Source: Janthinobacterium sp. 1_2014MBL_MicDiv
GTDB taxonomy: Bacteria; Pseudomonadota; Gammaproteobacteria; Burkholderiales; Burkholderiaceae_D
Length of the DNA stretch: 64,000 nt
Assembly (NCBI RefSeq): GCF_001865675.1
Contig: NZ_CP011319.1
Location: 3,844,001-3,908,000 of the forward strand
Direction: 5' to 3'
Shown here: piece after piece, positions 51,544 to 60,078 of the stretch
How the letters are laid out: the number at the start of each line of letters is the position of its first letter
How positions within the stretch are numbered: position 1 is the first letter of the stretch
Notes under the pieces: model-generated
What the model saw: the letters and a program-made list of their open reading frames with translations, nothing else
Database searches by the model: none
What the model was told of the DNA's origin: nothing
Position numbers and translations under genes: made by a program

Positions 51544-53249
51544 GGCTTGCTCTCCTCATACGTGGGTTCGGCCGGCTTGCGGCGGTCGACGATCCTGACC
51601 ACCGGCGCGGAAAAATCTCCCTGCCGTATCAGGCCGCGGCCCTTGTCATTGGTGGTGATGGCCGCCGTGATGCGCCAGGCCTGGTTGCGCTTTTTCGGGA
51701 CCAGGCTGTCGACGATGCCGGTGACATCCGTTTCGATCGCATACTTGTCATGCTGGTGTGCGCCGGACAAGGCCCAATGGCTGCTGCTGGTGACCAGGTA
51801 GCGGTCGCGGAACGATTTTTCGCCGATACGCGCGACCACGCTGGCGGGATGCAAATAGATATCGGCCTGAAAACTGTAATCTTCGTCGGCATGCGCGCGG
51901 TCCAGCACCATGTTGGCCCGCTTGTCGCCTGCGACCCGCCGCGCCGGTATCCTATAGGCGCTGGTCACGGTGAGGTCGGGCCTGGCGACCGTGCCATCGG
52001 CCGCATCGTCGCTGAGCAAGGCGGCGAACAGGCTTTTCTGGTTGTTGCCGAAGACAAAACCCGCCTGCTGGTGCCGGTCGATCAGGGCCTGGATGTCCTT
52101 CTTGCGGGCAAACTCGCCGCCATAGCGCGGCTGGAAGCCATAGCCCTGCCGGATGGTGTCGAAGTACAGATCCGCCCGGCCCATGTTGGCCGCGTAGTCG
52201 CCCGAATCGCTGCGCTGCTCATCGCCGCTGCCGGCGCTCCAGCCGACGGGCCGGGGCAGGCTGGCATCCTGCTCGCTGCGCATGTAGCTGGTGCGCCCGC
52301 TGCCGCGTATGCCGGCGTCCCCATGCTCGTCGAGCCACTTCTCGAAACTGTAATCGAGGAAATTATGGAAGGCATAGAACAACGGATCCAGGCCGGCCGT
52401 GACGTTGTCGCCCATATTGCCACCCATGTAGGTGGCGTGCATGTGATTGTGGATCTTCGTCTCCAGGTTGCCGCCGCCCAGGCTGCCGTATTCGTCGCCG
52501 CCGAAATCGGCCCAATCCATGTAGTAGATCTGGTAGGCCAGCAAGTTGGGCGAGGCCGTGGCCAGCGAGCTATCGAGCCCCTCTTTCTTGCGGGTCGCAT
52601 CGTACAAGGGCGAGTCGACATCCTCGAAGGCTTGCGGATAGCGCACGCCGCTGGGCTTGCGGGTGAAATTCCAGTACGGCAGCGCGACATCGCGCGTGCT
52701 CGGCCCCCGTTCGCCGTTCGGGTCGGCGGCCTGCAGGGCTTGCTCATAAAAGTACAGCTGCGCCCGGTGCCATTGCAGGAAGGTGTTCTTCTGGTGCTCG
52801 CACTCGCCCGGGAATTCCTCATGGGCGTTGTCCTCGGTCGCCACCTTGTCGAGGAAGTAGGCAATGTCGCAGCTGTTGCGCGTCGGATCGCCCAGCAGCT
52901 GCTTCAGCCTGTCCCCTGGCAAAGCCGCCTGGCGGTCATTGAAGACGTCGACGGAAGTGCAGTTGTGCACCCAGGCTTGCCACAGGAAGCCGCGCCGGTC
53001 ATACACGTTTTCCTGGCTCTTGCGTTTCATCTCGCTCACCGCATGCTTGAAGGCGTCGAGCTCGGCTGGGGTCAGTTCGTCGATATTCTTGCGGTAGCGC
53101 ACGACGCGCGCGCCGCCCTGCTCCAGCTGGGCCCGCGCTTCAGGGGCGCAGCGGGCGACAGCCAGGGCGCCCGTCTCGGCGCCGGCAACGGCGCCAGAGC
53201 ACAGCAGGCAGGCCAGTATGGGAAGGATAGAGGTTTTCATGCGTGACAT
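51540..53249 (-). CDS. Secreted tyrosinase-family copper oxidase
   Basis: A 569-residue type-3 copper protein. The ATG at 53249 has GGAG 9 bp upstream; the signal peptide (TSILPILACLLCSGAVAGAE) ends near residue 24. CuA ligands: H95 (WQAWVHNCTS), H152 (GECEHQKN) and H161 in FLQWHRAQLYFYEQ. CuB ligands: H267 and H271 in KIHNHMHATYMGGNM, H295 in LDPLFYAFHNFLDYSFEKW. The full ligand set suggests an active phenol or catechol oxidase in the periplasm or outside. A beta-rich C-terminal domain of about 200 residues may act as a pro-domain. Second gene of the redox operon, 64 bp after the multicopper oxidase. Confidence 0.88.
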   Translation of the reverse strand: MSRMKTSILPILACLLCSGAVAGAETGALAVARCAPEARAQLEQGGARVVRYRKNIDELTPAELDAFKHAVSEMKRKSQENVYDRRGFLWQAWVHNCTSVDVFNDRQAALPGDRLKQLLGDPTRNSCDIAYFLDKVATEDNAHEEFPGECEHQKNTFLQWHRAQLYFYEQALQAADPNGERGPSTRDVALPYWNFTRKPSGVRYPQAFEDVDSPLYDATRKKEGLDSSLATASPNLLAYQIYYMDWADFGGDEYGSLGGGNLETKIHNHMHATYMGGNMGDNVTAGLDPLFYAFHNFLDYSFEKWLDEHGDAGIRGSGRTSYMRSEQDASLPRPVGWSAGSGDEQRSDSGDYAANMGRADLYFDTIRQGYGFQPRYGGEFARKKDIQALIDRHQQAGFVFGNNQKSLFAALLSDDAADGTVARPDLTVTSAYRIPARRVAGDKRANMVLDRAHADEDYSFQADIYLHPASVVARIGEKSFRDRYLVTSSSHWALSGAHQHDKYAIETDVTGIVDSLVPKKRNQAWRITAAITTNDKGRGLIRQGDFSAPVVRIVDRRKPAEPTYEESKP

Positions 53250-53313
53250 GCGCCAGGCTCCAGGGACAGGTTGGGAAAGGCGGGAACGCGGCCGGCGCTC
53301 CCGCCAGGAACGG

Positions 53314-55380
53314 TCAGTGTCCGTGTCCGCCGGCGTCGCCGCCACCCTTGCCATCGGGCAGCACGACCTTGACGTTTTGCATCATGCCCTGGTCTTCATG
53401 CTCGAGGATGTGGCAATGCAGTACGTACTCGCCGATGTAGCGCTGATAGCGCGTGGCGATCTCGATCTTGTGCTTGGGAATCACCAGCAAGGTGTCCTTC
53501 CACGTGCCGACCAGGTCCTTGTATTGCGGATCGACCGGCGGCGGAGCCTCGCTGCCCTCGACCTTGTCGGTCCTCACGATGCTGATGATCTGGAAGGGAT
53601 TGACGTGGATATGGAAGGGGTGGCTGCCATTCTTGGAAGCGAGTTCCCATATCTGCTGCGTGCCCAGCACCAGCGTGTGGTCGATGCGGTGCGGATGATA
53701 GACATACTTCAGGTCGGGCGTCGGCGAATCTTCCGGCTTGCCCTCCACCATGAAGCGGTACTCGTCCTTCACCTTCGCAATATTGAAGGTCACATACTCC
53801 TTCTTGTCGCTGCGCATGGCTTCCTGCTCCTTGTCGCTGAAAGCCTTGTGCGGGACAAATTTCGTGAGCTTGAGCCCATTGTTCAGGTCATTGAGGATGT
53901 CGGTCTTGAGGTTGCTCGGCAACTGCGCGCTGGGCAGGCGCTTGACGGCGCTGCGCAACTCGGCCAGCAGAAAGTCGCGCGGCGACTCGCCCGCCTTGGC
54001 GCGGGCGGCGGCCCTGGTGCTGGTCTCGGCGGCGATCACGCTGATCAGGCGCGTGTTGTTCACGTCATGCATCTGCGTCAAGTTGTTGAGATTGGTTTCC
54101 GCATACACGCAATACGCGCCCGCCTTCGGCAGGGAGAACAGGATATCGCTGCGGTAGCCCGGCTGCAGGTAGTTGAGGGTCTTGGCAATGATCCTGTCGT
54201 GCGTCAAGCCATCGCTGGCCACCTCGAATTGCGTGATGTCCTCGCCATCGCACAACTCCATCACGTCCTTGTCCTGGTTGGCCACGCTGAGCGCCTGGAG
54301 CAGCTTTTGCGGATCATTGGCGCGCCGGATGCGCAATACGACGGAAGCCTGGAAGCCCGTGTCGATCAGGCGCCAGCGGTACAGCCGCTGCGTATCCATC
54401 TTCAGTACCGGCTGCACCTTGCCATTGACGGAGGTATAGCGGCCCGACATCAACCAGGCATCCGGGTCTTCGACCTGGCCGAAATCCTCGAGCACGCCCA
54501 CCGCATCCTTGTCGCACGGCTTCGTTGGCGCCAGGCTGTTGCTGGGGCAGTCATACGGGATTTGCTGCAACAGCATCACTTCTCCGGCGCTGCCGCTGCC
54601 ATCGTCGGGCTGGAATTGCTTCAGCATGACGTCGAGGTCGCCCTGTGCGGTGGCGGTCGGATAACGGTCGCCTTCGACCACCAGCGCGCCGGCCATGCCG
54701 CTGGCAACCTGCATGGCCGTCGCGCCATGCTGATGCGGGTGATACCAGAACGTGCCGGCAGGATGGTCGATGGGAATATTGTATTCATACTCGAAATCCA
54801 CGTCAGGCTTGATCGAGATCAGCACATTGTCGCTATTGCCCGAGGGCGAGACCCACAAGCCATGCGAATGCAGGTTGGTGTCGTTGAAGCAGCCGCGCGG
54901 ACGCGGCGCGTTGATATCACTCGTCGCGCACTGCTCGGCTGGCAGCACCGGCAACTGGTTGTGCAGCTTGAAGCGCACGGTCTGTCCCGGCGCCATCACC
55001 ACGGTGGGCGCCATGAAGGTGGCCGCATTCTCGTCGCGACCGTCGAGCGCCAGGCCGCTCGTCTGCTGGTACGAGCGCAGGCGCACCTTGTCATGCTTTG
55101 CCGTGGTCGGGTTATAGATGGTGCCGTTGGCATAGCGGATGTACAGGTCGTACGACTTCTCGTACTCGTCGCGCTTGCTCGCCGCGCGGCTGACAGGCCT
55201 GGCCCGCGCCTTCAGCTTTGGCGGTTCCTGCAGCAGGCGCAGCTCGAGGTCCGGCACGGACTTCAGGCTGCGATCGAGTGTGAGGTTGACCTTGGTTTCC
55301 GCGGCGAACGCGGCACTGCAAGCGAACGGCATGGCGGCAAGACACAGCAACACGTACTTGCTGGGAAGACGATGGGACAT
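53314..55380 (-). CDS. Exported multicopper oxidase
   Basis: A 688-residue laccase-like oxidase. The ATG at 55380 has GAGGAG 6 bp upstream; signal peptide to about residue 29 (AAMPFACSAAFAAE). Copper motifs in order: LHSHGLWV, WYHPHQHG, HPFHIHVNPFQ and LHCHILEHEDQGMM, which supply the type 1 and the trinuclear centre. The C terminus ends in a His/Gly-rich tail (GGGDAGGHGH). A long insert at about 460-530 (AAARAKAGESPRDFLLAEL) is unusual. First gene of the redox operon; the upstream stretch holds a palindrome that may be an operator. Substrate not predictable. Confidence 0.9.
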   Translation of the reverse strand: MSHRLPSKYVLLCLAAMPFACSAAFAAETKVNLTLDRSLKSVPDLELRLLQEPPKLKARARPVSRAASKRDEYEKSYDLYIRYANGTIYNPTTAKHDKVRLRSYQQTSGLALDGRDENAATFMAPTVVMAPGQTVRFKLHNQLPVLPAEQCATSDINAPRPRGCFNDTNLHSHGLWVSPSGNSDNVLISIKPDVDFEYEYNIPIDHPAGTFWYHPHQHGATAMQVASGMAGALVVEGDRYPTATAQGDLDVMLKQFQPDDGSGSAGEVMLLQQIPYDCPSNSLAPTKPCDKDAVGVLEDFGQVEDPDAWLMSGRYTSVNGKVQPVLKMDTQRLYRWRLIDTGFQASVVLRIRRANDPQKLLQALSVANQDKDVMELCDGEDITQFEVASDGLTHDRIIAKTLNYLQPGYRSDILFSLPKAGAYCVYAETNLNNLTQMHDVNNTRLISVIAAETSTRAAARAKAGESPRDFLLAELRSAVKRLPSAQLPSNLKTDILNDLNNGLKLTKFVPHKAFSDKEQEAMRSDKKEYVTFNIAKVKDEYRFMVEGKPEDSPTPDLKYVYHPHRIDHTLVLGTQQIWELASKNGSHPFHIHVNPFQIISIVRTDKVEGSEAPPPVDPQYKDLVGTWKDTLLVIPKHKIEIATRYQRYIGEYVLHCHILEHEDQGMMQNVKVVLPDGKGGGDAGGHGH

Positions 55381-55450
55381 GGCAACTCCTCGATTGGACT
55401 CGGCAATGGAAGCATGGCTGGGCATGCATAGTTTTTATTAGTAACATTGC

Positions 55451-55464
55451 CATTATGCATAATG
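55451..55464. promoter_or_regulatory. 14-bp palindrome upstream of the redox operon
   Basis: CATTATGCATAATG is a perfect palindrome 71 bp upstream of the multicopper oxidase start, in an AT-rich stretch. On the minus strand a TTGACT hexamer lies 7 bp before it, so the palindrome would overlap the core promoter. MarR-type regulators bind sites of this kind; no regulator gene is adjacent, so the binder is unknown. Confidence 0.45.
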
Positions 55465-55503
55465 ACAAAGAGTCAATACTCACACTAAATCACATGTTGT
55501 ATT

Positions 55504-55783
55504 TATGGGTGGGGGGATTACGGGCTGGGGCGGCGGAGCTAGTTGCCAGCGCCGGATGCGAGGGGACGGCGCTGCGGACTGGAGGCTGAGGCTGAGGCTG
55601 AGGCTGATGGGGCGCTGGCCACTAGTGCCGGAGATGAGGGGACGGCGTTGGCCGCCACGCGGCCAACGTGCGCGCGCAGCGCGGCAGCATGAGGATACGG
55701 GGAGCCTTGCGCGAGTACGCGCAAGGCTTCGCATCCCACGCGCAAAGCGCGCAGGCGCTTTGCTCGTCTCCGCAAGGCGGAAA
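55504..55783. other. Structured intergenic region with hairpins and short repeats
   Basis: Between the redox operon promoter and the tRNA terminator, no gene is supported (the open frames are Arg/Ala-rich shadows). It contains GAGGCT repeated four times (55582-55605), an imperfect direct repeat with GAGGGGACGGCG at about 55559 and 55634, and two perfect 9-bp hairpins: GCCTTGCGC/GCGCAAGGC (55704-55727) and GCAAAGCGC/GCGCTTTGC (55742-55763). The adjacent hairpins and GC-rich content suggest a remnant or a small structured RNA; nothing recognised. Confidence 0.55.
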
Positions 55784-55823
55784 TGAAAAAACCCGCTGCT
55801 TCTTTCGAAGCAGCGGGTTTTAT
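55784..55823 (-). terminator. Rho-independent terminator of tRNA-Ser
   Basis: AACCCGCTGCTT and AAGCAGCGGGTT form a 12-bp stem with a 6-nt loop. On the minus strand it starts a few bases after the tRNA CCA end and is followed by TTTTTTCATTT. Because A-runs flank both sides it may also act on the plus strand. Confidence 0.85.
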
Positions 55824-55828
55824 TGTAC

Positions 55829-55921
55829 TGGCGGAGACGGTGGGATTCGAACCCACGATACAGGTATAAGCCGTATGCATCCTTAGCAGGGATGTGCCTT
55901 CGGCCACTCGGCCACGTCTCC
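55829..55921 (-). tRNA. tRNA-Ser (anticodon GCU)
   Basis: Class II tRNA of 93 nt including an encoded CCA. Acceptor stem GGAGACG pairs with CGTCTCC; the D arm follows (TGGCCGAGTGGCCGAAGG); the anticodon loop CTGCTAA gives GCU; a long variable arm (CATACGGCTTATACCTGTATC) is typical of tRNA-Ser; T arm GTGGGTTCGAATCCCAC. Reads AGC/AGU codons. It borders the accessory region on one side and lysC on the other. Confidence 0.95.
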
Positions 55922-56031
55922 TAGCTGATTACTCAACTATGTCTCTGTAGCTAACTGCGCTGCAGCGACGAACGTCATAATATCGACTGCCCCCCCTTTG
56001 GTCAAGGGCGTGGGGCAATATTTTTACATTT

Positions 56032-57279
56032 TTAAGCTTTTTCCAGCTCGAACGCTTTATGCAGCGCGCGCACGGCCAGCTCCATGTACTTTTCATCGAT
56101 CAGGACGGAAATCTTGATCTCCGAAGTCGAGATCATCATGATGTTGATGCCCTCTTCCGACAGGGTGCGGAACATCTGCGATGCGACGCCCACGTGGCTG
56201 CGCATGCCGACGCCGACGACGGACAGTTTCGACACTTTGGCGTCGCCCGTGATGCTGGCCGCGCCCAGCGATTCGCGGTTCGCTTCCAGCACGGCCAGCG
56301 CGCGTGCATACTCGCCGCGCGAGACGGTGAAGGTGAAGTCCGTTTTACCGTCGACCGACTGATTCTGTATGATCATGTCGACTTCGATATTCGCGTCCGC
56401 CACCGGTCCCAGGATGTGGTACGCCACGCCTGGACGGTCGGGCACGCCGAGCACGGTGATTTTGGCTTCATCGCGGTTGAAGGCGATGCCGGAGATGACT
56501 GCTTGTTCCATGTTTGTATCTTCCTCAAACGAAATCAGGGTGCCTGAATTGGCTTCTATTTCCAGCGGCAACATCGGGTCGGTCAGCGACGACAGCACGC
56601 GCGTGGGCACGCGGTAGTTGCCGGCAAATTCCACCGAACGCGTTTGAAGCACTTTGGAACCCAGCGAAGCCAGTTCCAGCATTTCTTCAAAGGTGATGGT
56701 CTTCAGGCGGCGCGCCTCGGAAACCACGCGCGGGTCGGTCGTGTAGACGCCATCGACGTCCGTGAAGATCAGGCATTCGGACGCCTTCATGGCGGCGGCG
56801 ATCGCCACGGCCGAGGTGTCGGAACCGCCGCGGCCCAGGGTCGCGATATTGTCGTTCTCGTCGACGCCCTGGAAACCGGTAATGATGACGATCTTGCCCG
56901 CATCGAGGTCGCGTTTGACTTTTTCGTCATCGATCGACTGGATGCGTGCCTTGGTAAAGGCGGAATCGGTCTTGATCGCGACTTGCCAGCCAGCATAGGA
57001 TACGGCTTGTTTGCCGATCGCCAGCAGTGCCATCGACAATAGGCCGACGGACACTTGTTCGCCTGTCGAGGCGATCATGTCAAGTTCACGGGGATCGGGT
57101 TGATCCATGATTTCCTTGGCCAGTCCAATCAGGCGGTTCGTTTCGCCCGACATGGCGGATGGCACCACCACGATTTGATGCCCAGCGTCGTGCCACTTGG
57201 CAACGCGCTTGGCGACATTCTTGATACGGTCAGTCGAGCCCATCGACGTACCGCCATATTTGTGGACGATTAAAGCCAT
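56032..57279 (-). CDS. lysC: Aspartate kinase
   Basis: A 415-residue monofunctional aspartokinase, first step of lysine, threonine, methionine and diaminopimelate synthesis. The ATG at 57279 gives ALIVHKYGGTSMGSTDRI, the usual start. Kinase domain to about 250 (VVVPSAMSGETNRL, ITGFQGVDENDNIATLGRGG), then two ACT domains (about 265-340 and 345-415; SVVGVGMRSHVGVASQMF) for feedback inhibition. The RBS is weak to the eye. tRNA-Ser follows downstream on the same strand about 110 bp after the stop. Confidence 0.97.
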   Translation of the reverse strand: MALIVHKYGGTSMGSTDRIKNVAKRVAKWHDAGHQIVVVPSAMSGETNRLIGLAKEIMDQPDPRELDMIASTGEQVSVGLLSMALLAIGKQAVSYAGWQVAIKTDSAFTKARIQSIDDEKVKRDLDAGKIVIITGFQGVDENDNIATLGRGGSDTSAVAIAAAMKASECLIFTDVDGVYTTDPRVVSEARRLKTITFEEMLELASLGSKVLQTRSVEFAGNYRVPTRVLSSLTDPMLPLEIEANSGTLISFEEDTNMEQAVISGIAFNRDEAKITVLGVPDRPGVAYHILGPVADANIEVDMIIQNQSVDGKTDFTFTVSRGEYARALAVLEANRESLGAASITGDAKVSKLSVVGVGMRSHVGVASQMFRTLSEEGINIMMISTSEIKISVLIDEKYMELAVRALHKAFELEKA

Positions 57280-57475
57280 AAGAGTGAAGTTTCCGCTCAA
57301 GAAGAATAAAAAAGGAGGGCTTTACTCTACATGCCGCAATGCAAAATAACAAGCTAAAAAGCGCATTAGCTCATACCAATTACACATATGGAAATAACCA
57401 ATCCATGCAGTCCAGCTGGCTTGAACAGCCACTTGCCGGCCACCCCGGGAGTGGCCGTGGCAGCCGTCCCTGCGC

Positions 57476-58894
57476 TCAGCAGGACTGCCAGCGCAAGGTC
57501 ACGCGTGGACGATCCAGCAGACTCAGGCAATGGCAATCGAGGCCAATACCAGCTGCATACAGCAATTGTTGCGCCGCACAGACAAGGGGCAGGCGTTCGC
57601 GCTCCCAGGCCGGCACGTCGAAGGCCTGGTAATGGTATTTCAAGCTCTTGGTGGGACGGTTCAGCGCCAGCTTCAGCCGCTCGCCGCCCTGGCGGAAATC
57701 GATGGTCAAGGCTTGAGTTTGCAGCCAGGCAATATCGATGCCCTGGCCACCCTCCGCCACGGCATCGAAATGCAGCACGCCGCCGTAGGCAGGAAACGCC
57801 AGGCTGGCCTCGCCGCGCCACGCAAATTGCTGGCTGGCTTTTTCCAGGCCCGGGATATTCGCGTCGCTCCTGTCGCGCATGCCCGCGAGGTCGTCGAGCT
57901 TCGGCGTCAAATACAGGCGGTCGCGGTGACGCCGCACATGGCATTCGGGATGCGTGACGAGCAATTGCGCATCGGGCCGCGCCTCGAGCAGTTGCGCCAG
58001 CATTTCCGCCAGCCACGCCGTCGACGGCATGCGCAAGCCGCGCGTGCCGAACCAGTGGCGCAGCAGGTTGTAGCAGCGGTCCATGCTCAGCGCGCGCAAT
58101 TTCGCCAGTTCGATGCAATCGCCATCGAGGCAATCTGACAAGTCCTGCGTCGCCAGCTCCGTCAACAGGCGCTGCGCCGATTGCGCATGCTGGGCGCTGC
58201 GGGCGAAGCGTTCCTGGAAACCGGGAAACGCCTGCGCCAGCACGGGCATCACCTGATGCCGCAGGGCATTGCGGGCGAAACGCGGATCGTCATTCGATTC
58301 GTCGTGGATGTGCGCGATCGCATGTTTCGCCACGTACGTTTCGAGTTGCCGGCGCGACACGGAGAGCAAAGGACGCGCCATCACCAGGTCCGGATTGCCC
58401 AGCAGTTCGGGCGCGCTGTTGGCGCCGTCCATGCCGGACAAGCCCGCCGTGCCCGAGCCGCGCAGCAATTGCAGCAGCACCGTTTCAGCCTGGTCATCCT
58501 GGTGGTGGGCCGTCAGCAGCAGGCGCACGCCATGCGTGGCGCACAGCTCGCCCAGGGCTGCGTAGCGGCGCTTGCGGGCCGCCTCTTCCGTGCCCGTCTT
58601 CGCATTCTTTTCCAGCGCGACCTTGCGTGCCTCGAAGGCGATGCCCATGCCGGCGCACGCATGTTCGCAGTGGGCCAGCCAGGCATCCGCGTTCGGGCTC
58701 AGGCCGTGGTGCACGTGGAAGGCATGCAGGATTGCGCCCTGCTCCTGCGCCCAGGCATGCGCCAGGTGCAGCAAGGCCGCGGAATCGAGGCCGCCGCTCA
58801 GGGCAATGCCAACGGGACTGCCCGCTGGCAGCGCACAGGCGTCCAGCGCACGGGCGAAGATATCGGGCACGGTGGCGGTTTGTTGCTTTTTCAA
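57476..58894 (-). CDS. tilS: tRNA(Ile)-lysidine synthase
   Basis: A 472-residue TilS, which converts C34 of the CAU-anticodon tRNA-Ile to lysidine. The PP-loop ATPase motif is VGIALSGGLDSAALLHL (28-44). LTAHHQDDQAETVLLQLLRG and SNDDPRFARNALRHQVMPVL are also diagnostic; the C-terminal substrate-binding domains end near residue 472. The start codon is TTG at 58894 with CGGAG about 8 bp upstream. Downstream of accA across a 155-bp gap with inverted repeats. Essential in bacteria generally. Confidence 0.96.
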   Translation of the reverse strand: MKKQQTATVPDIFARALDACALPAGSPVGIALSGGLDSAALLHLAHAWAQEQGAILHAFHVHHGLSPNADAWLAHCEHACAGMGIAFEARKVALEKNAKTGTEEAARKRRYAALGELCATHGVRLLLTAHHQDDQAETVLLQLLRGSGTAGLSGMDGANSAPELLGNPDLVMARPLLSVSRRQLETYVAKHAIAHIHDESNDDPRFARNALRHQVMPVLAQAFPGFQERFARSAQHAQSAQRLLTELATQDLSDCLDGDCIELAKLRALSMDRCYNLLRHWFGTRGLRMPSTAWLAEMLAQLLEARPDAQLLVTHPECHVRRHRDRLYLTPKLDDLAGMRDRSDANIPGLEKASQQFAWRGEASLAFPAYGGVLHFDAVAEGGQGIDIAWLQTQALTIDFRQGGERLKLALNRPTKSLKYHYQAFDVPAWERERLPLVCAAQQLLYAAGIGLDCHCLSLLDRPRVTLRWQSC

Positions 58895-58917
58895 TTCGGA
58901 CTCCGGGAATGCAAAGA

Positions 58918-59019
58918 GGGACAGGTGGATAGCCGAGTGTGTTCGGCTACCTGCCTGTCCCTGGTGTTTTACTGTCTTGTCGACTTACGTCTTGTCGGCT
59001 TACGCTGCGCTAAGCCGAC
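58918..59019. repeat. Inverted repeats in the accA-tilS gap, REP-like
   Basis: Two structures. (a) 58918-58961: outer arms GGGACAGG/CCTGTCCC enclose inner TAGCCGA/TCGGCTA with a 6-nt loop. (b) 58994-59019: GTCGGCTTA/TAAGCCGAC with loop CGCTGCGC; a direct copy (TGTCGACTTACG) lies just before. The second is a diverged version of the TCGGATTA element at 1895-1978, including the flanking CCTACGCC. No T-tract, so it is not a simple terminator. Confidence 0.7.
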
Positions 59020-59049
59020 CTACGCCAACCTACGCCGACCTGCGACGGC

Positions 59050-60024
59050 TTACTCGCTCGGCGTGGTTTCCTTGAACTTGCCGTAGCTCAGCAACTTCTC
59101 GTGGCGCGCGGCCAGCAGGTCCTTGGTTTTCATGCCGTGGAACTGGCGCAGGGTATCGGCCAGTGCGCGTTTCAGCAAGGTGGCCATCTGTTTCGGATCG
59201 CGGTGGGCGCCGCCCAGCGGTTCGTTGATGATCTTGTCGATCAGGCCCATGGCTTTCAGGCGGTGCGCCGTCAGGCCCAGCGCTTCGGCCGCGTCGGACG
59301 CGCGTTCGGCGCTCTTCCACAGGATCGAGGCGCAGCCTTCCGGCGAAATCACGGCATAGGTCGAGTACTGCAGCATCAGCACGGCATCGCCCACGGCAAT
59401 GGCCAGTGCGCCGCCGGAACCGCCTTCACCGATGATGGTGGCGATCAGCGGCACTTTCAGTTCCGCCATCACGTACAGGTTGTGGCCGATCGCTTCCGAC
59501 TGGCCGCGCTCTTCCGCGTCGATGCCGGGGAAGGCGCCTGGCGTGTCGACAAACGTGAAAATCGGCAAGTTGAACTTTTCAGCCACTTTCATCAGGCGCA
59601 TGGCCTTGCGGTAGCCTTCCGGTTTCGGCATGCCGAAATTGCGCATGGCGCGCTCTTTCGTGTCGCGGCCCTTTTGATGACCGATGACCATGCATGGCTG
59701 GCCGTTGAAGCGGGCCAGGCCGCCGACGACGGACAGGTCGTCCGCGTAACTGCGGTCGCCATGCAATTCGTGGAAATCGGTAAAGATTTCATTCACGTAA
59801 TCCATGGTGTAGGGGCGCTGCGGGTGGCGCGCGATCTGCGCCACTTGCCAAGGCGTCAGCTTGGCGTAGATATCCTTGGTCAGCTGCTGGCTCTTCTTGG
59901 CCAGGCGGTCGATCTCTTCCGAGATGTCGACGGCCGAATCGTCTTGCACGAAGCGCAACTCTTCGATCTTGGAATCGAGTTCCGCGATCGGCTGTTCAAA
60001 ATTGAGGAAAGTCGTTTTAGTCAT
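59050..60024 (-). CDS. accA: Acetyl-CoA carboxylase carboxyltransferase, alpha subunit
   Basis: A 324-residue AccA, which with AccD transfers carboxyl from biotin to acetyl-CoA for fatty acid synthesis. The ATG at 60024 has GGAGGTACA upstream and gives TKTTFLNFEQPIAELDSKIE. Diagnostic: HPQRPYTMDYVNEIFTDFHE, GDRSYADDLSVVGGLARFNG, GEGGSGGALAIAVGDAVLML. Length matches the family. Lies between the DNA glycosylase and tilS genes, all on the minus strand. Confidence 0.98.
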   Translation of the reverse strand: MTKTTFLNFEQPIAELDSKIEELRFVQDDSAVDISEEIDRLAKKSQQLTKDIYAKLTPWQVAQIARHPQRPYTMDYVNEIFTDFHELHGDRSYADDLSVVGGLARFNGQPCMVIGHQKGRDTKERAMRNFGMPKPEGYRKAMRLMKVAEKFNLPIFTFVDTPGAFPGIDAEERGQSEAIGHNLYVMAELKVPLIATIIGEGGSGGALAIAVGDAVLMLQYSTYAVISPEGCASILWKSAERASDAAEALGLTAHRLKAMGLIDKIINEPLGGAHRDPKQMATLLKRALADTLRQFHGMKTKDLLAARHEKLLSYGKFKETTPSE

Positions 60025-60078
60025 TGTACCTCCAGGTTTTACCGGCCACGGCGCCAGGGCGCGCGGCGTCATCTATGT

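Noticed and set aside
55505..55786. Open frames on both strands in the gap before tRNA-Ser
   Set aside because: Products are low-complexity and Arg/Gly/Ala-rich, they run over hairpins and the GAGGCT repeat, and none has a convincing ribosome site.
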